Shown: positions 1 to 7,906, numbered from the stretch's first letter. The stretch is DNA of 15,406 bases from Candidatus Rifleibacteriota bacterium (GCA_022704885.1 JAKJFO010000094.1:1-15406); one strand, 5' to 3'. Numbers and translations are program-made. Notes: a model not told the origin generated them from the letters alone.

Positions 1-1
1 A

Positions 2-556
2 AACCTGGTTTCCAACCTGCAGATAAGCATGTCGGAGTCGCAGGCCCGCATCGTACTCGTCGGCTCAGCCAGAACCGGCACCGGCAGAACCACACTGCTG
101 ACCAATACCGCCATTCTTCTTGCACAGACAGGCTACTCGGTAATGATGATCGACGCTAACTTCCGCAACCCGGTTCTGCACCGCATGTTCGACCTCGACA
201 ACAACCGCGGTCTCGCAGACCTTCTCAACGGCAACAGCAGTATCCGCGAAACCGTTCAGCAGACCGAGGTAAACAACCTTACCCTTATCAGTGCCGGCAT
301 TTCACCCAAATCGCCCGCCGAAGTTCTTGGATCGCCTGAAATGATCGATCTTCTGACCAACCTCAAACGCCGCGTCGAAATCATTCTCATCGATACTCCA
401 GCCCTGCTCGAATATCCCGAAACCGGCATTCTTGCGGGTCAGACCGGGGCCATGGTCTTTCTGCACCGCGAAGGCGAACCCGAAGAAGACCTGCGCGCCT
501 CCCGCAAACTTCTCAACAATGTCAGGGCAAAAATTCTGGGCTATGTAAAAATCTGA
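2..556 (+). CDS. C-terminal part of a BY-kinase/CpsD-like P-loop ATPase (5' partial)
   Basis: The reading frame is open to the left edge. An ATG exists at 29, but the preceding in-frame residues (NLVSNLQIS) match the segment just before the P-loop in bacterial tyrosine kinases of the CpsD/CapB/Wzc type, so the gene very probably starts upstream. Counting from ATG 29, the P-loop is GSARTGTGRTT with Arg20 where the Walker A Lys is expected. Walker A' is VMMIDANFRNPVLH, followed by a GLADLLNG segment, and Walker B is IILIDTPA; all are typical of the family. The C-terminus (RAKILGYVKI) has no tyrosine cluster, so autophosphorylation of the usual kind is unlikely. Family members normally control polysaccharide export; here the gene sits 21 bp before a Tad prepilin peptidase and may have been co-opted for pilus regulation (inference). 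It could also be the end of an unrelated operon. Confidence 0.8.
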   Translation, partial: NLVSNLQISMSESQARIVLVGSARTGTGRTTLLTNTAILLAQTGYSVMMIDANFRNPVLHRMFDLDNNRGLADLLNGNSSIRETVQQTEVNNLTLISAGISPKSPAEVLGSPEMIDLLTNLKRRVEIILIDTPALLEYPETGILAGQTGAMVFLHREGEPEEDLRASRKLLNNVRAKILGYVKI

Positions 557-577
557 TTTCGGGTTAGAATAGGGCGC

Positions 578-1114
578 ATGATTCATCCGACCCTGCCACA
601 GAGTATTGCCATAATCGTTGCCTTCACGGCAATGCTGACCGATTCGAGCTCTGGCCGAATCTACAACTGGCTCACCTTTCCAGCCATCCTGACCGGGTGG
701 CTGGTCAACTTTTACCTCAATGGCCTCGACGGCTTTGGCTTCAGCCTGGTCGGCACCTGCGCCGGCATCTTTCTTTACCTGCCATTCGCCGCCATCAACC
801 TGCTCGGAATGGGCGACGTCAAACTTCTCGGCGGCATCGGAGCCCTGGGCGGGCCTTGGTTTGCTCTCAGCGTTTTTCTCTACACATCCGCCCTCGGCAT
901 TGTACACGCCTTTATCGTCCAGTTTCTCAACTACGGCACTAATGCTGTTGCAATGACGGCAACCAGCTTCACCAGCGGTGCCTTCCGCCACAAGACAATT
1001 CAGTCAGAGAATGCTTCCGTAAAAGAAGACGGCAGATACCGGTTTCTTCTCGGTATAGACATTTTTCTCGCAACTCTGATTGCCTGCTACCACACAATCA
1101 CGCTCAGCTGGTAA
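578..1114 (+). CDS. tadV: TadV/CpaA-type prepilin peptidase (A24 aspartic protease)
   Basis: A 178-residue, highly hydrophobic inner-membrane protein of the length usual for TadV/CpaA, which lack the N-terminal methylase part of PilD. The two catalytic aspartates of A24 peptidases are visible: Asp22 in TDSSSGRIYNWLTFPA and Asp80 in the GxGD motif GMGDVKLLGG. Its expected job is to cleave the leader of the Flp pilin and of the TadE-like pseudopilins encoded at 10751-11664, at the cytoplasmic face. The start is ATG 578, 21 nt after the preceding stop, with only a weak purine-rich ribosome site. After the last predicted helix there is a gap of about 370 bp, so it may form a unit with the upstream ATPase rather than with cpaB. 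Confidence 0.9.
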   Translation: MIHPTLPQSIAIIVAFTAMLTDSSSGRIYNWLTFPAILTGWLVNFYLNGLDGFGFSLVGTCAGIFLYLPFAAINLLGMGDVKLLGGIGALGGPWFALSVFLYTSALGIVHAFIVQFLNYGTNAVAMTATSFTSGAFRHKTIQSENASVKEDGRYRFLLGIDIFLATLIACYHTITLSW

Positions 1115-1184
1115 CCGATTCTCCTTACACCGCTTTGCAAAGCCGAATCCATAATTTTACAGGGCAATTGCATTAAACTTATTG

Positions 1185-1206
1185 ATTCCGGGTCTGCGCC
1201 CGGAAT
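1185..1206. repeat. Perfect 8-bp hairpin, possible dispersed intergenic repeat
   Basis: ATTCCGGG and CCCGGAAT form a perfect stem around the loop TCTGCG, followed by TGACG. About 16 bp further on, TGTCATCCCGAATC (1222-1235) resembles the inverse of the same motif. Stems of this type (ATTCCGGG...CCCGGAATGAC) are common as dispersed intergenic palindromes in many bacterial genomes (recollection). Only one copy is in this window, so repetition is not shown here. Confidence 0.4.
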
Positions 1207-1335
1207 GACGAATATTAATTGTGTCATCCCGAATCTATGCTCCAGAAGGGACATGCGGAAATTTCGTCTCAGAAACATTTTTTTTCTGTACCGGGTTGAA
1301 ACCTGAAAAAAATTTTTACTCCCGTAAAAAAATAG

Positions 1336-1364
1336 TTAGCTTTTTTCGGCAGTTCGTATATTAT
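1336..1364 (+). promoter_or_regulatory. Candidate sigma70-type promoter for the cpaB-lipoprotein operon
   Basis: A -10-like TATTAT (1359-1364, overlapping TATATT at 1357) lies 17 bp after a weak -35-like TTAGCT (1336-1341). An A/T-rich stretch with an inverted repeat lies upstream. It is correctly placed about 120 bp before cpaB and after the tadV gap. The -35 matches only three of six consensus bases, so this is suggestive only. Confidence 0.3.
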
Positions 1365-1464
1365 TCTGTACCCTTCAGGTAAAGAAAAACCTTTTGTCTG
1401 TCGAAGCATGGGTTGTTCTTGCCTGTCAGGTCCTGCTGTGTTATTCTCTCATCATATTTGTGTC

Positions 1465-1472
1465 GAGGAGGA
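1465..1472 (+). promoter_or_regulatory. Ribosome binding site fixing the cpaB start
   Basis: GAGGAGGA lies 9 nt before GTG 1482. It selects this GTG over the ATG at 1413, which has no ribosome site and would prepend 23 residues before the membrane anchor. Confidence 0.8.
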
Positions 1473-1481
1473 TCCTCAACC

Positions 1482-2501
1482 GTGAACAGAAGAGCGATCA
1501 TCGTGGCATTGCTGGCGTCACTCGCCATTTCAATGCTTCTCTGGAACAAGCTGCAGACAAGCCAGCCGGCTCGTATTGAAGCACCTATCGTCCAGCAGCC
1601 CACCATAATGAAGAAGGCTGTTGTGGTGAGCACTAAACGCCTGGCAGCGAGAACAAGACTCGAACCTGGCATTGTTCAGTCGAGCTTCGCGTTGCGTGAA
1701 ATGATAGCTTCAGCTGTTCCTGACACTGCAATTACCGATCTTGCCTCTATTACCAACCGCTACACAGCAGTCACGATCCTTCCTGACGACATAATGACAC
1801 CGCCGCGCCTCATGGACGAAGCCCAGGTGCCGAACCTTGCCCGCGCCATCCCTCCCGGCAAGCGTGCCGTTTCTATTGCAGTCAATAAAGCCACGTCGGT
1901 CGGCGGCTTCATTCAGCAGGGCGACTACGTTGACGTCATCGCCACTTTCAGACCGAGAAACAGCGAACCGATCACCAAAATCGTCCTCCAGGACATCCAG
2001 ATCCTTGCAGTTGGCGGCACCTACGAATTTGAAGGCGGAGTAGCTACTGCGACCCCTGCTATCGCTGCCGGTAAAGTCGAACTCGTTACTCTGGCCCTTT
2101 CGCCAACCGACCTCGAAAAGCTCATGTATCTTGACTCCGGCACCAGCTTCAGACTTGTCCTGAAAAACCCCAGAGATAAAGACCAGAAAATTCAGACCAA
2201 GGGTGCGACCGAGCGCATAGTTCTCAGCGACATCGGTCACCCCGACTTTGTCCAGGCGGTAAAAACAGTTCAGGAAAGCTCCGACTCAGCTGCGCCACAG
2301 GTCATTGTCGCTCCGGTCGACGACGGAAAAGTTGAAATCATGTATGGCGCGACCTCAAGACGCGAAATATACAAATATGGCGGGCCGGCTGCCGCAAAAT
2401 TCCAGCAGCTGCCAGTTCAGATGCCTGCTGTCGATTCAGAGCCCGCTGCACAGCCTGCAGCCGCTGAAAGTGCCGAATCTGGCGCTTCTGCAGGTGAGTA
2501 A
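1482..2501 (+). CDS. cpaB: CpaB/RcpC Flp pilus assembly protein
   Basis: A 339-residue protein starting at GTG 1482, chosen because of the strong ribosome site and because the predicted protein then begins with a short cytoplasmic N-terminus (VNRR) and one membrane segment (residues about 5-21). A SAF-like domain follows (about 44-110, starting KKAVVVSTKRLAARTRLEPG). Next is the CpaB/RcpC domain, which begins at AIPPGKRAVSIAV (about 122), continues through GGFIQQGDYVDVIATF, and ends near LVLKNPRD. The tail is Ala/Ser/Glu-rich and low complexity. Family members are periplasmic, inner-membrane-anchored partners of the secretin and are thought to help gate or stabilise it. The stop lies 11 nt before cpaC, so the two are co-transcribed and probably translationally linked. 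Confidence 0.92.
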   Translation: MNRRAIIVALLASLAISMLLWNKLQTSQPARIEAPIVQQPTIMKKAVVVSTKRLAARTRLEPGIVQSSFALREMIASAVPDTAITDLASITNRYTAVTILPDDIMTPPRLMDEAQVPNLARAIPPGKRAVSIAVNKATSVGGFIQQGDYVDVIATFRPRNSEPITKIVLQDIQILAVGGTYEFEGGVATATPAIAAGKVELVTLALSPTDLEKLMYLDSGTSFRLVLKNPRDKDQKIQTKGATERIVLSDIGHPDFVQAVKTVQESSDSAAPQVIVAPVDDGKVEIMYGATSRREIYKYGGPAAAKFQQLPVQMPAVDSEPAAQPAAAESAESGASAGE

Positions 2502-2512
2502 CAGGAGCTAAG

Positions 2513-4195
2513 ATGAAAAGGCAATTCACTATGAAAAAATCAACTCTGTTTGTAATTGTTCTGCTTTCCGCTTTTGTCGTAGCTGCTTTTCAGACAACGA
2601 TTTCTGCCGCCGAGAAACTGATGATTCCGGTCGGCAAGTCAACTTCCATACCGGCTCACGGCGTCAAGAAGATTCTTGCGGTAAAAGAGGGTGTCGTCGA
2701 CGTTCTGAATGTTTCTGACGAAGACATAATCCTTTCAGGGCTCAGCGTCGGCGAAACCCAGCTTATCCTGTGGGACATGACCGGCAGAAGAGTTTACGAT
2801 GTCGAAACCTACTCTGAAAACGACACCATTCTCGCCAAGTTTGTCTCAGTAATGGGCAACAAAAATCTCGAACTCGTTATCTTCCCTGATATTGCCTACC
2901 TTAAAGGGCAGGTATCGAACCCCGAAGACAAAACCAAAGCCGAAACCGTTGCCCAGAGCCTCCTGGGCGGCAAGCCTCTGGTCAGCCTTATCGAATTCGA
3001 AGCGTCGTTCACCTCGCTGCAGCAGCGAATCGAAGCGGCTATAAAGCTCCCCAACGTCAAGGTCTCGGTAATCTCCCCCGAAATCGACCCCAACATCGAA
3101 CAGAGCACCACCGCCATCGGTTCGCAGACCTCTCTGATAAGAGTAGTCCTTCAGGGCTCCGTTAAAGACCAGAACGAATACATTCACCTCACCGAAACCG
3201 TTAAAGGCTTCGTCCAAGATGAGGAAAAAGTCAGCAACCTTGTCATAATCGACGAACCGATTCAGGTTGTCTTCCAGGCCTACATTCTTCAGGTTTCCAA
3301 AAACAACCAGAAAGACATGGGCATTGAATGGTCCGGCCAGAACGCCGCTGGTGATATAATCAACGGTGTTCTCAACTTTGGTGAAACCGCTGGTGCCGAC
3401 GGCAAAGCTGTCGTTCCGAAATACATGAACCCCTTCTTCATGAAGAACATCAACCGCTTCGACCTGATAGCCGCCCAGGTTAAAGCCTGGGAAACCTCAG
3501 GCAAAGCCAAGGTGCTTGCTAATCCGAAGCTTATAGTTTACGGCAGTTCGGTTGCCGAAAAACCCGACATCATGGCCAGAAAAATGTCGGGCGCCGGCTG
3601 GATCAAAGAAAACGACCAGGCAGAGAACGAATCGACGATTGAAACCGATGCTGGTAACGCCTACGTTTCTGTCGGCCAGCAACTCTACTTTGCCGGCGGG
3701 CTTGACCAGTCAGGGAATCCTACTTATGAGCCTGTTGAAGCAACCCTGAAACTTTCAATAAGAGACCTCTTTGTTAACGATGACAAACTAAAGTTTTCTG
3801 TGTTTGCCAAACAAGCCGAACCCAGCTTCGTCAGAGGCGGTGACGGGCCTCCTGACATTCTCAAACGCAGCATCATGACCACTCTGCAGATAAAAGACCA
3901 GGAAACCATCGTGCTCGGCGGTCTGATCAACAGAACCCAGGGCGTCTCCTGGAGCGGCGTTCCGGTTCTCAGCAAAATCCCGTATATCGGGCGTCTGTTC
4001 AAGACCAAATCGACCACCAACAGCGAAAACGAACTCGTGATTCTGCTGACCCCCAAAATTGCCAACCGTGATACCGATCTTTCAGGCAAGAGCAAGCTCG
4101 AAACCGTTCCGGTGCCAAGAAGGTCTGACAAGCTCGAAAAACTTCACAACATTTTCCAGCAGATCAAGTCAAGCCACATACCGGCCGAAAACTGA
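2513..4195 (+). CDS. cpaC: CpaC/RcpA outer-membrane secretin of the Tad system
   Basis: 560 residues. A basic N-terminus and hydrophobic stretch (about 7-32, ending TISAA) form a signal peptide. A short N-terminal pilus/secretin domain follows (about 34-105, with VGKSTSIPAHGVKKILAVKE). Next are BON/N-type periplasmic modules, including AYLKGQVSNPEDKTKAETVA. The secretin domain runs from VVFQAYILQVSKNNQKDMGIEW (about 252) to the signatures VPVLSKIPYIGRLF (483-496) and ELVILLTPKI (507-516). It forms the outer-membrane channel through which the Flp pilus emerges. ATG 2513 has AGGAG 5 nt upstream; a second ATG at 2531 is a possible alternative and would leave a more compact signal peptide. No separate lipoprotein pilotin (RcpB/TadD) is adjacent. 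Confidence 0.93.
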   Translation: MKRQFTMKKSTLFVIVLLSAFVVAAFQTTISAAEKLMIPVGKSTSIPAHGVKKILAVKEGVVDVLNVSDEDIILSGLSVGETQLILWDMTGRRVYDVETYSENDTILAKFVSVMGNKNLELVIFPDIAYLKGQVSNPEDKTKAETVAQSLLGGKPLVSLIEFEASFTSLQQRIEAAIKLPNVKVSVISPEIDPNIEQSTTAIGSQTSLIRVVLQGSVKDQNEYIHLTETVKGFVQDEEKVSNLVIIDEPIQVVFQAYILQVSKNNQKDMGIEWSGQNAAGDIINGVLNFGETAGADGKAVVPKYMNPFFMKNINRFDLIAAQVKAWETSGKAKVLANPKLIVYGSSVAEKPDIMARKMSGAGWIKENDQAENESTIETDAGNAYVSVGQQLYFAGGLDQSGNPTYEPVEATLKLSIRDLFVNDDKLKFSVFAKQAEPSFVRGGDGPPDILKRSIMTTLQIKDQETIVLGGLINRTQGVSWSGVPVLSKIPYIGRLFKTKSTTNSENELVILLTPKIANRDTDLSGKSKLETVPVPRRSDKLEKLHNIFQQIKSSHIPAEN

Positions 4196-4201
4196 ACCCA
4201 C

Positions 4202-4230
4202 GGCCTCAACCCGCAAAGCGGGTTGAGGCC
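4202..4230 (+). other. Perfect 13-bp intra-operon hairpin
   Basis: GGCCTCAACCCGC (4202-4214) and its exact reverse complement (4218-4230) enclose an AAA loop, starting 6 nt after the cpaC stop. It is not followed by a U tract (CCAATTCAAG), so it is not a standard intrinsic terminator. It may instead protect the upstream mRNA 3' end, act as a processing site, or lower downstream expression so that secretin is made in excess over CpaE/CpaF. The role is inferred; the structure is seen directly. Confidence 0.8.
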
Positions 4231-4252
4231 CCAATTCAAGCGAGATTGAAAA

Positions 4253-5458
4253 TTGTCCAGCACACCGACCATTAAGCTTCTGATTGCCGACGACATGGAT
4301 GAACTGCGATCCAATGTCAGGCGAATGCTGAAAAATCAGGACAACATCAGAATTGTTGCAGAGGCAAGAAATGGCCGCGAAACCATCGACATGGTCAAGG
4401 AAATGCAGCCCCATATCGTGCTGATGGACATCAACATGCCCGAGCTCGACGGCCTCAAAGCCTCTGAAATCCTGGCCAAGGATTTTCCGAATGTTCAGAC
4501 GGTCATCATGTCGATTCAGAGCGAACAGGAATACTTCCGCCGCGCAATGAAAGCCGGTGCCAAGGACTTTCTTGTCAAACCCTTTTCGACAAGCGACCTC
4601 GTTGACACCATCAACAATGTTTTCAACAGCTGGCTGAAAGACCGCCCGGACCTGTTTGCCAATGAGCCAAGCGCTGATATTCTGACTTTTTTCGCAACCA
4701 AAGGCGGTGTTGGCCGTACTACCCTTGCTGTCAATCTTGCTGCCGGCCTGGCAACCAAGGGAAAAAAAACTCTCCTGATCGATGCTTCTCTGCAATTTGG
4801 TGATGTCGGCATCACCTTGAATCTTGCGGCCAAAAGAACCATATCGAATCTCGTCGAGGTCGGCGAAATCGGGTTTGCCGATATCGAAAAAAATATTACC
4901 CGCCACGAATGCGGCCTTGATATCCTTCTGGCCCCTCGCGAACCGGCCTTGGCCGATGCGGTAAAAACCGAGCATCTTCTGAGAATTATCGAAGCCGCCA
5001 GACCGTTTTATAATTTTATTATCTTCGACATGCCGCCGATGATCACCGAAAAAGAGCTCGCAATTCTTGATAAAAGCACCATGGTGCTTCTGGTTGCAAC
5101 CCTCGAAATCAGCTCGTTGAAGAACACTAAAATCTGTCTCAAAACCTTTTCTGATATCAACTACGATATGAGCAAAGTTAAACTGCTTCTCAACAAGGAA
5201 ATCCCGAATGTCGGAATCGGCAAATCCGATCTTGAAGCCGGTCTGGCAATACCGATCTATGCAACTGTTCCCATGGAATCGGAAATCGCCCAGCGTTCAT
5301 TGAACCAGGGTGAACTGATTGTGTTGAAATCCCCGGCCAGTGGCATTGGCCGTTCGATTCTTGGCATGGCTGAGCGACTGGCCGGCCCGCGTAATATTCC
5401 CGAAACCGGCAAAAGCGCTATTCTTAAAATTAAAGACCTGTTATTTGGTTCGAATTAA
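4253..5458 (+). CDS. cpaE: CpaE/TadZ: receiver domain fused to MinD-like ATPase
   Basis: 401 residues from TTG 4253. The start is forced: an in-frame stop lies at 4247, and the next ATG (4295) would delete the acidic pair. The N-terminal receiver domain (about 7-125) keeps every canonical residue: Asp13/Asp14, phospho-acceptor Asp59 in LMDINMPELDG, Ser87, and Lys109 in FLVKPF. The C-terminal MinD/ParA-type ATPase (about 143-380) has the deviant Walker A KGGVGRTT (150-157, Arg155 in place of the second Lys), LLIDASLQFGDVG as Walker A', and IIFDMPPM as Walker B. Family members localise to the cell pole and recruit or position the Tad machine. Its ribosome site (AAGCGAGA, about 7 nt upstream) is modest. 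A strong hairpin precedes it. Confidence 0.92.
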   Translation: MSSTPTIKLLIADDMDELRSNVRRMLKNQDNIRIVAEARNGRETIDMVKEMQPHIVLMDINMPELDGLKASEILAKDFPNVQTVIMSIQSEQEYFRRAMKAGAKDFLVKPFSTSDLVDTINNVFNSWLKDRPDLFANEPSADILTFFATKGGVGRTTLAVNLAAGLATKGKKTLLIDASLQFGDVGITLNLAAKRTISNLVEVGEIGFADIEKNITRHECGLDILLAPREPALADAVKTEHLLRIIEAARPFYNFIIFDMPPMITEKELAILDKSTMVLLVATLEISSLKNTKICLKTFSDINYDMSKVKLLLNKEIPNVGIGKSDLEAGLAIPIYATVPMESEIAQRSLNQGELIVLKSPASGIGRSILGMAERLAGPRNIPETGKSAILKIKDLLFGSN

Positions 5459-5475
5459 TGGAGGTAAGTTAAGTT

Positions 5476-6846
5476 ATGGGTGGTCTGCTTTCACGTCTGA
5501 ATGAAGAAAAGAAAACTACCGAAAAATCCGGCATCATGGAAAGCGCGGCAACGCGTGAAATTACCGGCTTTGAACGACTTAAGGACCGTGTACACACCAA
5601 GCTCATCGATGACATGCCTGCTGCCATCATGGCCGAAACCAATATCGAAAAAAAGCGCAACATGCTGCGCGAAAGAATTTTTGCGGTAATCGCCGAAGAA
5701 AGCCCAAAAGCCAACATAACTCTGACTCAGAGAGAAACTGAAGGCTTAACCAACACTCTTCTCGACGACATGGTGGGTTTTGGCCCGATTCAGCCACTGC
5801 TCGACGAAGAAGACATCTCAGAAGTCATGGTCAACGGCCCCTTCCAGATCTATTACGAAAAGAAGGGCAAATTGATTCTGTCTGACATCAAATTCAAAGA
5901 CAACGATCACGTTATGAGAATCATCGAACGCATCGTCGCCCCGATCGGCCGCCGCATCGACGAATCCGTTCCCTACGTTGACGCCCGCCTGCCAGATGGT
6001 TCGCGCGTTAACGCCATCATCCCACCCCTTGCTCTCAACGGTCCGACCATAACCATCCGAAAGTTTAAAAAAGAAGCACTCGGGATCCAGGATCTGGTTC
6101 GCTTCGGTACCCTTACCCAGGAAATGGCCTCGTTCATCGAAGCCTGCATCAAGGTTCGCCTCAATATCGTCGTGTCAGGCGGTACCGGTTCTGGTAAAAC
6201 CACCACCCTTAACATTCTCAGCTCATTCATCCCTGAAGACGAGCGTATCATCACCTGCGAAGACGCCGCCGAACTGCAGCTGCGCCAGCCACACGTCGTG
6301 CGCCTCGAAACCCGCCCGGCCAACATTGAAGGCAAAGGCGAAGTCTCGATGCGCGAACTGATCAAAAACACTCTGCGCATGCGCCCTGAACGGGTAATCG
6401 TCGGCGAATGCCGCGGCGGTGAGGCCCTCGATATGCTGCAGGCCATGAACACCGGTCACGACGGTTCACTGACCACTGGCCACGCCAACACCCCGCGCGA
6501 CATGCTCGCACGTCTCGAAACCATGGTTCTCATGGCCGGCATGGACCTCCCCGTTCGCGCTATCCGAGAACAGATCAGTTCAGCTGTCCACATGATCGTT
6601 CAGCAGTCACGCCTTAAAGACGGCTCACGTAAAATTACCTACCTGACCGAAATTCAGGGCATGGAAGGCGATAAGGTCGTCACTCAGGATATCTTCCGGT
6701 TCGAACAGACCGGGGTTGACGAAAAGGGCAAAATTATCGGCAGACTGAAACCCACCGGTATCCGCCCGAAGTTTGCTTCCAAATTTCAGGAATTTGGTAT
6801 AAACTTACCACCGAACATTTTTACCGATACAGCGAGAGGATGGTAA
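5476..6846 (+). CDS. cpaF: CpaF/TadA secretion ATPase
   Basis: 456 residues, the usual length for TadA/CpaF of the VirB11-like type II/IV secretion ATPases. An N-terminal region of about 90 residues precedes the conserved core: TLLDDMVGFGPIQPLL, then EVMVNGPFQIYYEKKGK. Walker A is GGTGSGKTTT (235-244, Lys241). An Asp-box-like segment, CEDAAELQL, follows. Walker B is RVIVGECRGGEALDML (306 on, Glu311), and the His box is GHDGSLTTGHANTPRDML (327 on). All catalytic elements look intact. As a hexamer at the inner face of the membrane it drives pilus extension through TadB/TadC. A TGGAGGT ribosome site lies 10 nt before ATG 5476. It is co-transcribed with cpaE (17-bp gap) and tadB (4-bp gap). Confidence 0.96.
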   Translation: MGGLLSRLNEEKKTTEKSGIMESAATREITGFERLKDRVHTKLIDDMPAAIMAETNIEKKRNMLRERIFAVIAEESPKANITLTQRETEGLTNTLLDDMVGFGPIQPLLDEEDISEVMVNGPFQIYYEKKGKLILSDIKFKDNDHVMRIIERIVAPIGRRIDESVPYVDARLPDGSRVNAIIPPLALNGPTITIRKFKKEALGIQDLVRFGTLTQEMASFIEACIKVRLNIVVSGGTGSGKTTTLNILSSFIPEDERIITCEDAAELQLRQPHVVRLETRPANIEGKGEVSMRELIKNTLRMRPERVIVGECRGGEALDMLQAMNTGHDGSLTTGHANTPRDMLARLETMVLMAGMDLPVRAIREQISSAVHMIVQQSRLKDGSRKITYLTEIQGMEGDKVVTQDIFRFEQTGVDEKGKIIGRLKPTGIRPKFASKFQEFGINLPPNIFTDTARGW

Positions 6847-6850
6847 AAAA

Positions 6851-7897
6851 TTGATTCAGACGATTTTTATTATTTTTGTTGCGATGGCAACCCTGTTTTT
6901 TGTGTTGCTTCTCTTCTCTATTCTGGGCAAACCGCCCGGAGAAGAAGTCCGCCAGCGCATGGAGCAATACCTGGTTGAAACGGAAATGGCTGCTGAGCAA
7001 TATTCCTCGCCCGAAGAGGACGACGAGGTAAAGAAGGCCGTCGATGTCAGCGATGACGACTGGCTCAAGGAAAACCGTGCCGGTGGCAGCGCTGCCAAAA
7101 GAATTCTGGCCAACATGGGCACGATCATTACCCCCAAAGGTATGGCGATGCGCATTGCTGATCAGCTCGCCAAAGCTGACATCCCGCTCAAGGCGAACGA
7201 ATTCGTCGCCATCCAGTTTCTGGCGATCATGCTCTCTCTGAGCTTTGGCATGGGCGTTCTGCAGAATGTTATGATCGCGGTTGGCCTGGCTGCCGTTGGT
7301 TACGTCGGCCCGCTCATCTGGATCGCGATCATGAAAGCGCAGCGCGTCAAAGCGTTCAACGACCAGATTCTCGACACTCTTGTAATGCTCGCCAACGGCC
7401 TCAAAGCCGGTTATTCTTTTCTGCAGTCTCTCGAAATGGTCTCAAGAGAAACCCTGCCGCCGATGGGCAAAGAGCTGAAGCGGGTTCTCAAAGAAAACAG
7501 CCTTGGCATCAATCTCGAAGACACTCTCATCGCTCTCAATCAGAGGGTCGACAGCGAAGACTGGGATCTCGTCACCACTGTCGTTCTCATCCAGAGACAG
7601 ATCGGCGGCAATCTGGCCGAAATTCTCGAAAAAATCGGTTACACGATTCGCCAGCGCATGAAAATCAAGGGCGAAATTCAGACCAAAACCGCCCAGGCGA
7701 AGATCTCCGGTATCATTGTTGGCGCACTTCCCCTGTTCCTTGGCATGATGATTTACGTTGTCAACCCTGAATTTATCATGAAACTGTTTACCTTCAGACA
7801 GGGCGAATTCAGGGGCTGGTTTGTCGTTGTCGCCGGCCTGATCTGGGAACTGATCGGCCTTTATGCCATTATGAAAATTGTTGATATCGAGGTTTAA
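6851..7897 (+). CDS. tadB: TadB inner-membrane platform protein (T2SSF domain)
   Basis: 348 residues from TTG 6851, with AGAGGA about 10 nt upstream. ATG 6884 is an alternative start but would cut into the first membrane segment. Layout: N-terminal helix (about 2-25), a charged cytoplasmic linker rich in Glu/Asp, two membrane segments around 124-160, then the T2SSF domain (about 170-285; LDTLVMLANGLKAGYSFLQS and QRQIGGNLAEILEKIGYTIR), and two C-terminal helices (about 288-305 and 326-346). It pairs with TadC to form the platform on which CpaF acts. The GG-containing QIGGNLAEIL motif is typical of the GspF/TadB family. Confidence 0.94.
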   Translation: MIQTIFIIFVAMATLFFVLLLFSILGKPPGEEVRQRMEQYLVETEMAAEQYSSPEEDDEVKKAVDVSDDDWLKENRAGGSAAKRILANMGTIITPKGMAMRIADQLAKADIPLKANEFVAIQFLAIMLSLSFGMGVLQNVMIAVGLAAVGYVGPLIWIAIMKAQRVKAFNDQILDTLVMLANGLKAGYSFLQSLEMVSRETLPPMGKELKRVLKENSLGINLEDTLIALNQRVDSEDWDLVTTVVLIQRQIGGNLAEILEKIGYTIRQRMKIKGEIQTKTAQAKISGIIVGALPLFLGMMIYVVNPEFIMKLFTFRQGEFRGWFVVVAGLIWELIGLYAIMKIVDIEV

Positions 7898-7906
7898 GGA
7901 GAGCTT

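Larger units (their letters stand above)
1115..1481. other. Non-coding region between tadV and cpaB
   Basis: No convincing gene. It holds an imperfect stem-loop at 1117-1149 (outer arms GATTC/GAATC around the perfect palindrome GCTTTGCAAAGC at 1132-1143), a second hairpin at 1185-1206, and a run of A/T-rich sequence at 1276-1345. Within that run is an inverted repeat, TTTTTAC/GTAAAAA at 1313-1330. A probable promoter lies at 1336-1364. The 1117-1149 stem may end tadV transcription but lacks a clear U tract. A TTG-initiated frame (1394-1579) overlapping cpaB encodes a hydrophobic stretch but is not supported as a gene. Confidence 0.6.

Noticed and set aside
302..991. Long minus-strand frames opposite tadV, cpaC, cpaF and other genes
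   Set aside because: They lie antisense to clearly conserved proteins, have low-complexity or unfamiliar sequence, and reflect codon bias of the real genes.
1413..1481. Upstream ATG start for cpaB
   Set aside because: It has no ribosome site and adds Cys-rich, non-family residues; GTG 1482 with GAGGAGGA fits far better.
1394..1579. Small hydrophobic TTG-initiated frame before cpaB
   Set aside because: It overlaps cpaB in another frame, has no Shine-Dalgarno, and its second half is clearly a shadow of cpaB; not a pilin (no G-x4-E leader).
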